NCBI GenBank assembly: GCA_016858145.1
Contig: JAEHOE010000036.1
Location: 62,001-126,000 of the forward strand
Direction of reading: 5' to 3'
DNA: 64,000 bases
From: Edaphochlamys debaryana
Taxonomy: Eukaryota > Chlorophyta > Chlorophyceae > Chlamydomonadales
Of the stretch, positions 55,001-64,000 are shown one piece after another. The position numbers were made by a program, and so were the translations under genes. The notes beneath the pieces were generated by a model, which worked only from the letters and a program-made list of their open reading frames with translations, was not told the DNA's origin and did not search any database. Positions within the stretch are counted from its first letter, which is position 1; the number at the start of each line of letters is the position of its first letter.

Positions 55001-58000
55001 CGCGGCCGCCGACTCCATCAGCGCCCGCTCCGCCGCCGCCACCTGCACCGCGAGCGGCGGGATGGCCACGTGCTCCTCCGGCAGGAGCGCCAGGCGGGCG
55101 GGGGACACGGGCTCGGGCTCCGCGGCCAGGCGGTACAGCTGCAGCGCCGCCGCCAGGGAGCTGGCGCGGTGGCGGAGGCCGTGGCTGGGCGCCGCGGGCC
55201 CCTGCAGCGCCGTCTCCACTCCGTACAGCCCCCGCAGGAAGTCCAGCATTCCCGGCAGCCGCACGTTGAGTGGCAGGCTGGCGGCCACCTCGTTGCCCGG
55301 CTCCGCATCTGGATCCACCAGGCCGTACACCGGGTACGTCATGCTCAGCACGCCGGGGCACAGCAGGCGCTGCGCGGCCCATCCCGCGAACCGGCCCAGC
55401 CGCTCCGCCGGCAGCGCGGGCAGCAGCACCTCCGCCGCCAGCACCTCCTGCAGGCGGCCGTAGTCCAGGGACGCGGACACATCCGAGTCGGAGGCGTTGG
55501 CGCGGGCCTCCGTGACGGCCTGGCGGACCAGCCGCGCCGCCGCCAGGAAGTCCCAGACCGTCAGCGGCGCCGCCAGCGGCGGCGCGGCGGCCGAGGTGGC
55601 GGCGCGGTTGAGCCCCGCCACCAGCAGCGCCGTGGCGAGGCAGTGGTTGGCCAGCTCCAGGTCCGAGCCGCCCTTGCCCGTGAAGAGCGGCACGGCGAAG
55701 CGGCGCGCCAGCGGCGGCGCGGCCAGGCTGTGCATGGCCGCGCCCACGGCTGCGCGCAGCGTCGCGGGCGGCTGCAGTGAGGCTCGCACGCACTGCGACA
55801 GCACGTTGGGGTGCAGCACGGGCAGCGCGGCCTCGGGCAGGGCCAGGATGAGGCGGAAGGTGGCGTCGGCGCCGCGCAGGGTGTACTCCTTGGCGTTGAG
55901 CTGCTCCATGAGGGCGGCCAGGGCCGCGGGGCTGGCGTGGGCGCCCAGCAGCAGCAGCCAGCCGCCGGAGCGGCAGGCGCGCGCAAAGGCGGCGCGCACG
56001 TCGCGCTGGCTGATGGCGTCTGGCTGCACGTGCCGCAGCACCAGCTCGCAGGAGGACCAGGAGGCGTCACGGTGCGGCTCCACCGGCAGCAGGCCGTTGT
56101 GGATGAGTGCCTGTGGTGGGCAGGAGGAGGGCACGAGAGGAGGGAGGGCGGATGAGAGGGCGGTGAGGTTGACGTGGCGAGGGTAAAGGTGGAGAAAAGA
56201 TGAGGCGAAGAGGAGGGTGCAGCAGGTGAGCGGAGGGTGCCGGCACGCAGAGGAAGGGCGCAGGCAGGAGCTGGTGGCGCGGGGCCCTCCCCACCTGGGC
56301 CTGGTGGACTGTCGCCACGGGGTCCTCCCCTGCCACGGTGGCCAGGAGCACGGGGGCGCCCGGCGGCGCGGTCATGAGCACGGACAGCAGGCGCTCGGCG
56401 GGCGTGGCGTGGGCCATGGCGCCCGCGGCGGGGCCCAGCACGGCGGCGGAGAAGGAGTCGGCGGCGGCAGCGAGAGCCTCGGGGGCCAGGATGGCCGTTA
56501 GGAGCAGCTGCGGTCAGCGGGAACGGGGTGGGAAGTCAGAGTACTAGGTTACGAGGGCAAGTTGGCTGGTCTGCTGTCCAGGAACCTACACAGGAACAAC
56601 CAGTTTAGGCATGCCGACATCAACCTACCCCCGCCCTTGCCCCCAGGAGCAGCCCCAGCGCCGCACCTGGTAGATGGGCTTGCCCTCCATCAGCTCCCGC
56701 CACCGCTGGGGCAGCTGCTGCACGGCGTTGTACCGCTGGACGGCCTGCAGGTCCGGCCGCCCGCCCGCGGGCGCCGCCGCAGACGTCAGCAGGGCGTACC
56801 ACGCACGCGGCGCCTCCGCCACTGCCTGCGCCAGGCCGCTCAGCTCATCCGTGGGAGCCGCCTGCTCGAGCCAGCGTAGGTCCGCCATAGCCGCCTCTGT
56901 CGGCCACAGCCCGGCAGTGCCCGCAGGCGGCGTAGCGGGCCCGACGGCGGAGGCTGAAGCCGCAGCTCGGGAGGGGCTGTTCGGGACCGCTCCGGCATCT
57001 GCCAGGGCCTTTCCGAGGACCTTGGCGATGCCGGCCTGGGCCGAGGGATCCATGAAGGCCCCGCCTTGCGTGGTGGGCCGGGACGCCCCCTCCTCGCCAC
57101 CGCCCGAGCTGGTTAAGCCACGCACGTCTCCAGCGCCAGTGCCGTCGCCTGACGCTGGAACCGGGCCACCGGCGCCCGGTCGCTGGCGGTCCGGGTCCGA
57201 GTTGGCGGCGCTCAGGGGCTCGGACCCGGGCCCGTGCGCCGCAGGGCCCAGCGCGGGCCTGGCATGGGCCCAGCCGGCGGCGCTGTCTGCGCTGGCGCCA
57301 GCGGGTCGCGCGGCCTTCTGAGCCGACGGCGCGCCCCGGCCCAGCACGTACGCCGCCAGGCCCGCGTCCTCCGGCTCCAAGGTGCCCGCCTGCTGCGCCT
57401 CCGCCAGCGCCAGCAGGAGGCGGAACACGACGCCCTCGGCGCGGCCCAGGCTGGCGCCCACAAGCGACCACACCATGCCCAGCACGGCCCCCGCCAGGGC
57501 CTCCATGGAGCAGCGGATTGGGGGCGGCGTGGACACGCCCAGGCCCATGGGCCCGCCCTGCAGCAGCTGCGCCACCGCGGTGGCGGCGGCGGCGATGGCG
57601 GAGGGCGCGACGGCGGCGGTGCCGTCCGTCCAGGTGGTCCAGGCCGAGCTGGCGCTTTCGGGCCGTGCCGTGCCCGGCGGAAGGCCCGCGTCAACGCCCG
57701 GCGGCAGCCCTGGGATGGTGGTGAAGGAGTCGAAGCGGCCGAAAGCCGACTCCTCCCGCAGTGACGGCAGCGCCGGACCGCCGCCAATGACGTTGCCGGC
57801 CGGGCCGCCGCGGGAGGACAGGTTGCCGCGCGACGCCAGCAGCCCGCCGCCGCCGCTTGCGTCGCCGTCGTACGATCCTGTCGTACTGTCCATGCGGCTG
57901 GGTGCCATGGACACCGCCCTGCTGGCCATGCGGCTGGGGGCCCGGCTGAGCAGCACCGACACCAGCGCCTTGGCGCCCTTCTTACGTGCCTCCTCCACCG

Positions 58001-61000
58001 TCAGGTCGAGAGGCGCCGTGGGGCCCTGCAGCTCCCGCACCAGCGTCAGCGCGCCGGCCACGTCCGTGACGCCCTTCCGCAGGGCGGCCCGGAACAGGGA
58101 CATGAGCGCCAGCTCGGGCAGTGGGCCCATGCGGGCGGGGTGGCACCGCGCCAGGTCCTCCAGCACCCCCTGCACGCGCATCACGCCGTCCAGCAGCGGC
58201 GCCCAGCGCTCCACCGCCGCCCACACCTCGGTCAGCTCCGACTCCATCCGGGGCAGCTCAGCGTCGGCCTCGGCGGCGGCGTTGGCCTTGGTGACGGTCG
58301 AGTCGACCAGGCCCGGGTGGGACCAGATCAGGCCCTTGGTGTGCGCGATCGTGAAGGCGATCTCGTCGTGGGCTGCCGTCAGCTTCTGCTTGTGCATCCA
58401 GAGCTTGGTGCCCAGCTGTCGCGCGTGGATGTCTCGCTCGGGCGCGAGCTGCGCGAGCAGGGCCTTGCAGAGCGTCTGGCGCAGTTCGGCGCCGCGGAGG
58501 CCGAAGCGCAGGGGCGTGGTGTACTGGTGCACGGCGGGGGAGAGCAGCGGGCGGTGCTGGCGCAGGCGCAGGTAGAGGTGGTGGGGCTCGGTGGCGAGGT
58601 TGGAGTAGGTGCGGCGCATGGCCTGCTCGTAGCGCTTGGCCAGGCGGGCCAGGATGGGCCCCTCGCTGGGGGTGCCGTACATGTCCACCACCACCACCTT
58701 GCCCGACTTGACCACGCTCGCGACCTGCGATGCGGGCGGTTGCAAGTCTCAGCATCGGAGGCAAAACCCATCACAAGGGTTGTCGCCCAGCCCGGTTGGC
58801 TGCCTTATGCACCAACATTTTTAGGCAAGATTTGGCGGAACTCCAACCCAGCGCCGCTGACCGGCCCGAGTCCCTGGCTGTTTACCGGCCCTGCCATCGC
58901 TCCAGCCTGACCGCTGCCAGCCCCACACCGCCGCACACCGCCGCCCCGCACCTTGTCCAGCAGCCCGTCCTCGCTGATGAGAAAGAACACGCGGCTGCTC
59001 TTTCCGAACATGGCCTTGACCAGGTTGGCGCCCTCGCGCCCCGGGTCCAGCAGCAGCGGCGGCCGCGAGGCCATGGCCATGAGCGCCATGTTGTCCCGCC
59101 ACTGCGGCAGCGTGTTGGCCAGCAGGTCGGCCGGGAGCTGGGCGGTCATCTGCGGGGGCAGGGTGGGATGGGGGCAGGGCGAGGATGGAGCGGGGTGATG
59201 GGGTGGGCATGTGGTAAGTGGTGGGTGACTTGGCTCCATAAGCGCGCAGAAAGAGCCGTCTTGACCTAACCGACCTGGGAGAAGCGGTCCGCCAGGAAGG
59301 CCCCCAGGTCGTAGGGCGCCGGGCTGACGGGCACGGCCCGCTCCGCCAGCAGGTCCCGCCACAGCGCCAGCACGGCTCCGCGCTCGGGTCCGTCCAGCGG
59401 CCCCAGGTACACCACCGCCGCCACGGCCAGCAGCGCGTCCCCCACCAGCGCCGGCAGCTTGGCCTCCACCGCCTCCAGACCGGTGCGCCAGCGGGGGATC
59501 ATGGCCTGGGAGGGAGGGCGCAGAGAGGAGAGGTGCGCATCGTTCGGACTCCGGGGTCGAGTGAGGTATGGTACGGTGCACGGTGAGGGGGCCAGGGGGC
59601 GAGGAAAGGAACGGAAAAGATGCAGGAGCAGGGGGAGCGATTGGGGCTGGGTGCGGGCAGGCCCCACCTGCACCAGGGCGCTGAGCTTGAGGATGTTGGC
59701 CTTCTGGAGGTCGCTGTCGCGCAGCTGCGCCCCCGCCTCGCCGATCTGCTGCTCCAGCACCCGCACGTCGTGCTGCTGCCGGCTCAGCTCGGTCTTGCCC
59801 GCGCTCAGCTCGCCGCGGAGCCTGCGGTGCGTGCGGTGGTGGGGCAGAATTAAGTAGGCGTGGGTAGAGAGCCGGGGCCAAAGGCACGATCCGGGCCCTT
59901 GCTACTATTGCTCGGCTACGTGACGAAGAGGCAGGCCGCTGCTGATAGTCAGGCGCACTACAGCCCAAGGCTCGACCCCCGCAGAGCGTGCCCCTCTCCA
60001 CCCCCTGCAGCACGCACTTGCGGATGTATGCGTTGGTGTTGGCCAGGCGCTCCTCGCCCTCCTTGATGCGCGCCAGGCGCAGGTCGCACTCCTTCATGGT
60101 GCGCAGCATGGCCGACACACTCAGCACCCACCAGCACAGCTTCTTGGCCGCAATCGACACCTGTCGGGAGGTTGGGGCCAGGCATCACCACTGCAAGCTC
60201 AAACTCCTCCACAGGCCCATCACTATCCATCCGCCAGCAGCGGCTTGCTTTGTCCCAAACTCTGGTAAGGCCCCAGCAGCAGCGGCATACCTGTTCCACG
60301 CTGACGATGTTGAACTCGGGTTCCTGTAGCAGCCGCGACAGCTTGGCCGCCTGCACGGCGCTGACGGCCTTGCAGTCGAAGTCGCGGCAGCGGTCCAGCA
60401 GCTTGGGGTTCTGCTCGCCCAGCAGCCGCTGCGCGTTGCGCCAGTCGGTGGGCCAGTCGAACAGCACGCACAGCGCCATCACCACCAGCCGTACGAGCAC
60501 GTGGGGGTCCTTGTACGACCGGATCTCGGCCAGATCCAGCTCTGTAAGACCCGTCACCTGCTCACACGCAGGCGGGCAGAATTGCATCAGGGCCGAACAC
60601 ATCTCACCACCCTCCATGCCCCCTTGTCGAGGCAGCGCCCTGGGGGCCATGCCTTCGACCTGGTCTGCCACCTGCCGCCCTTCCTACCACCCACCTGGAC
60701 CGGCAGGCGCCCCGGCTCCCGTACACACCACCAGGCCCCGCCCTTGCCTCTCCTGCCCTGCCCCCGCCCCCTCGCTCCCCCCACCTCGTCGATGGCCTTG
60801 CGGTACCGCGCCCACTGCGCGCCCATCTCCGCGTCCACCTCTGCGTGCACCTGGTCCACCACCGCCTGCGCCGCGTCGGCCTTGGCCTCCTGGTCCGCCA
60901 GCTCCCCGCTGGCCTCGGCGATGAACTTCTCCAGGAAGGCGCAGCGCTCCTGGATGGCCTTGTGCTCCTGCGGGCCGATTGGGGGCGGTTGAGGACACAG

Positions 61001-64000
61001 TGCCGAGTTGAGTGCAGGAGAGGACGCCAGGGAGGGGAGCAGGTGCGGAGAATGGGCAAGTGAGAAGGGGGACAGGTAAGGTGAGGCTGAGCAAGCATGG
61101 CCCTAGCTTTAGTGCAGAGGCGGGAGAGGGCCAGCAATTACGGAGGGAAGTGGGGACTAAGGGTTCAAGGCTGCGAGGCCACTCACCGCCCTGCCCTTGT
61201 CCATGAAAGTGGTGAGCTTGTCCATGTTGGTGATTACGGTTTCCAGCTGCGCGCCGCTGTGCTCCAGCTTGGCCAGGCACACGAACAGCGTGGCCTGCTT
61301 GGCCTGCAGCACCTTGCGGTGGCTGCTGTGCACCAGCGACAGCATGTGGACCACGTCCGTAACCTGGCGCGGGCGGGGGCAGGCAGCGGAGGAGGTCAAG
61401 GGCCTAGCGGGACTGGCACATCCAGGCTTCTCGGCGGCAACGGTGCGAAGGGATGCAAGCCACAAGACCCAAGTGCAACGGAATCGGCAAAGCTCCCCGG
61501 GCCCGTCGGCAGCCACCGATAGCTACCTTGGACAGCGGCATGCAGGCGGCCGTGTCGAGCAGCCCCAGCTGGCGGTACAGCTCCTGCGCCTGCGCATGCA
61601 TCGCCACCGCCACGTCAGCCACACGGCCCAGCAGCGCCGCCATGGCCTCGGCGTGCGCCAGCTCTCGGTCCTCCTCCTCCTCCAGCGAGGCGGCCGTGTC
61701 GTGGCGCGACGGTGCGATGGATGCCATGCGGTCCGTGAGCGTCATGCGGCGGCGCGAGCCGGCGCCGGAGGTCATGCTGCGGTGCATGCTGCGCCGCGGC
61801 AGGGAGCCGATGGAGCCCAGGCCAGCGGGGCTGGCCGTGGAGGGCGGGGGCTGCGCCGGCACGATGAGGCGCTCCGGCGGCGGCGGGGCCGCGGGGGGCG
61901 TGGCGAGCGGGTCCAGGTAGGTCTCGATGCCCTCGGGCTGCGGGTGCTCGGGCACGTTGTTGTCGGCCACGTGGGGGGCGAGGCGGACCAGGGCCTCGGT
62001 GCAGCTGCGGGGGCGAAAGGGATGGCAGGGGGCAGCTCAGTGCAAGTCAGGGGTGCCAGGCAGCACCCATGCTCGGTAGGCTCTTCAACAGGCACGTGCA
62101 GCGGCATAGGCTCACCCTGGCCGCCTCCCGTCGCAACCCGCCTCATAGCTCACCTTGCTTGTTGGTCCTCTGGCGCAGGGTCGGACGCCGTCATCGCAGT
62201 CATCGCAGACGCTAGGACGGGGAAGCGGCTACGCATGCGGGCCCAGGTGGCTGGGCTGGGGGCGAGAAGGAACCGCAGCCCTGCCGTCAGCCGGCCGGCT
62301 GCCTCCCACTCGAGCTCCGCCCGGGCTTCCTCCGCCCCTCGCAGCGACAGCACGCGGGAGGCGGCGTAAGCCGAGCTGTCGGCCTCTGACTTCATGGGAG
62401 GAATGGTCGTCAACTGTCCGCCTGCGCCCGTGTCGTCCGAGTTGCCGCTGGCCGTGGCACCGTCGGCGGAAGCGTGGGCCCCGCCGCGGTCCGCTCCGCT
62501 GCCGCTACCCAACCCGTTCCCTGCCGCTCCAGCCCCAGCCCCGCCTGCCAGCCCCCGCCGCGACGGGTGCGCAGAGGCGGGCACAGAGCGCTCGAGCTCT
62601 CCGCGAATGCCGCGCGCGCTCGGCGACGCTGGCCCGGCCGCAAACATGCGAGTCACGATCGACTTGCTCAGCGCCAGCCTGCCGCCGGCGTGCATGCCCG
62701 TGGGCGTGCTGCCGTCCTCGTCCGTGCCCTCCCGCTCCCGCTCCGCGGGCGGGGCCGGGAAGGGGTCGGCTCCGTCCATGGAGGCCGTGCGCACTATGGC
62801 CCCCAGGTCGGCGTCCAGCACCAGGGGCTCCAGGTCCTTGAGCAGGGGCAGCCCGGCGCCCTCGGCCAGCTCCCGGGACAGCGCGCCCACGGAGGCGGGG
62901 CGGGCCACCAGGGCCTGCAGCAGCTCCAGTGTGGGGTCGTCCTGGGGGTGGTAGGGAGGGGTGGGGTTGGGCGGGGTGAGGGATGCATGGAGGAGGAAAG
63001 GAGAGGATTGGGAGGGCGACGACGTGGCCAAAGGCCAGCCGTGTGGCTTGTTACACGGCTAGGGAAGAGACAGACGCTCCCAAAACCCCAAAGCAAGACA
63101 CTGTCAGGCTTTGGCCTTGGGGCCAAACCCCAAGCCCCGATCCGGGCCTCACCTGCAGCATGCCGTCCGTGAGGAGCAGCACGTTGATGCCCGACACCGT
63201 CTGGGGCCGCTCGCGAGTGGCGGGGCGCACCTCGCCCGCCGTGGCGGCCCATGGCGCCGCCCCCGCTTCAGCCTTCACCGCCGCCACAAGGGTCACAGCG
63301 TCGGCCTCGCCGGGCGGGATGTACGGCACGCCTGGCGCCGAGAACCCGCCCGCCGTCACCGCTGAAGCCATGGAGTAGGGCCGCGCGGGTGCCGCCGCTG
63401 CCCCCGACGCCGCCGCCGCCGCCAGCGCGTGCAACGCGTGGTTGAGGTGGTGTATGAGGATGTGCCGCAAGCCATACTCATCGGGGGCAGCGCCGGGCAG
63501 CCCGCCGTTGGAGCGAGGCGCCGAGGGCCGGTCGATGCGGGTGAGGTGCGCCCCTGCAGCCAAGGCCGCGAGGCTGGCGGTCTGCTCCAGCATCTGTGTG
63601 TTGGGCCCCACCAGGGCCACATGTCCGCCGCTGAAGTAGCCGTCAAACAGGGCGGCCGCGGCGGGGCGGACCATCTCCGTGTAGCCCCAGTGCCCGGCCG
63701 CGTCCTCGAGCAAAGCCAGGGCCATGGGCCCGAGGTTGCAGCGAGGTAGCGGCGCGCTGGCGCCTGCCGCAGCGGCGGTGGTGGCGGAAGAATCTTCTGC
63801 GGCTAACGGCGGAGGCGGTGGGGGCGGCAGCGCGTAGCGCACCGGGCTGTGGCTGCGGCGCGGGCTGGCGCTGCGGCTCCGGCTGCGGCTGCTGCGAGCG
63901 CGGGCGCTGTGGCGCGAGCCGGCTACGCCCAGCGGGCCGGCCGCTGCTGGCCCAAGCGAGGGCAGCTGCGGCGCGGTGTCCAGGCCCCCTCCTCGGTACT
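52037..64000 (-). CDS. Divergent dynein heavy chain, AAA4 to C-terminus (N-terminal part outside window)
   Basis: Exons: >64000..63153, 62941..62154, 62004..61527, 61363..61187, 60967..60785, 60557..60291, 60160..60018, 59821..59668, 59505..59275, 59149..58952, 58724..56667, 56507..56295, 56110..52037; all junction phases close, giving about 3270 residues in the window. AAA4 lead: PMALALLEDAAGHWGYTEMV; its P-loop is replaced by HVALVGPNTQMLEQTAS, so Walker A is lost. NVLLLTDGMLQDDPTLELLQ follows the AAA4 core. Coiled-coil stalk and microtubule-binding tip: LDLAEIRSYKDPHVLVRLVV, FDWPTDW, PEFNIVSVEQVSIAAKKLCW. AAA5: PLLLDPGREGANLVKAMFG and KVVVVDMYGTPSEGPILARL. Then HLYLRLRQHRPLLSPAV and, in AAA6, GWLLLLGAHASPAALAALME. 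Canonical heavy chains need about 2000 residues here; the excess is Ala/Gly/Ser/Pro-rich inserts in the 2058-nt and 4074-nt exons. Subtype and motor activity unknown. A gtgagg donor just before the stop leaves a further 3' exon possible. Confidence 0.82.

Noticed and set aside
57382..58575. Plus-strand frame of 397 codons
   Set aside because: Shadow of the 2058-nt dynein exon; no motif, composition driven by GC.

Overview
The window looks like nuclear DNA of a unicellular green alga (Chlorophyta, trebouxiophyte- or volvocine-like). It is very GC-rich. Genes are split into many short exons, nearly all joined by gtgag/gtgcg...cag introns of roughly 50 to 450 nt, in which reading frame and phase close exactly. 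Candidate UGUAA 3'-end signals lie about 300-600 nt past several stop codons. Gene content is typically algal or plant: a DEG protease, a WPTWGCGVSKFPW-type cupin, ACT-repeat (ACR) and PGM2 proteins. The species cannot be named from the sequence alone. All gene models below were spliced by hand.

Left part (1-12.9 kb): the 3' end of a chromodomain protein (+); a single-exon 79-residue bL31m-like protein (-); two paralogous six-exon Nudix-like genes on the minus strand (4018-5471 and 10538-12210); and between them a nine-exon membrane-anchored sulfotransferase (+, 5916-8637). The two Nudix-like genes are a patchwork of near-identical and diverged blocks, which suggests gene conversion.

Middle (12.9-38 kb): a complete Pol5/MYBBP1A-type nucleolar protein (+, 1520 aa); a DEG-type serine protease (-, 734 aa) whose catalytic serine lies on a 9-nt microexon; a CECR5/HDHD5-like HAD hydrolase (+) starting close to the protease; two small single-span membrane proteins (-); a plastid-type cupin (+); and a PGM2-type phosphoglucomutase/phosphopentomutase (+, 662 aa).

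Right part (38-64 kb): a TKL-like protein kinase (-, 961 aa) with a phase-0/phase-0 exon of 1866 nt placed exactly between the DFG and APE motifs; a head-to-head ACT-repeat protein (+, 734 aa); a 101-residue hydrophilic unknown (-); an inverted copy of the kinase/ACR divergent promoter together with both first exons (50802-51636); and the C-terminal two thirds of a very divergent dynein heavy chain (-, 52037 to beyond the window end) whose AAA4 Walker A is eroded.

Many neighbours are arranged head to head with short gaps (Nudix-A/sulfotransferase, Nudix-B/Pol5, DEG/CECR5, 62-aa protein/cupin, kinase/ACR), so shared divergent promoters are a recurring feature. No operons, rRNA, tRNA, CRISPR array or transposon could be recognised.
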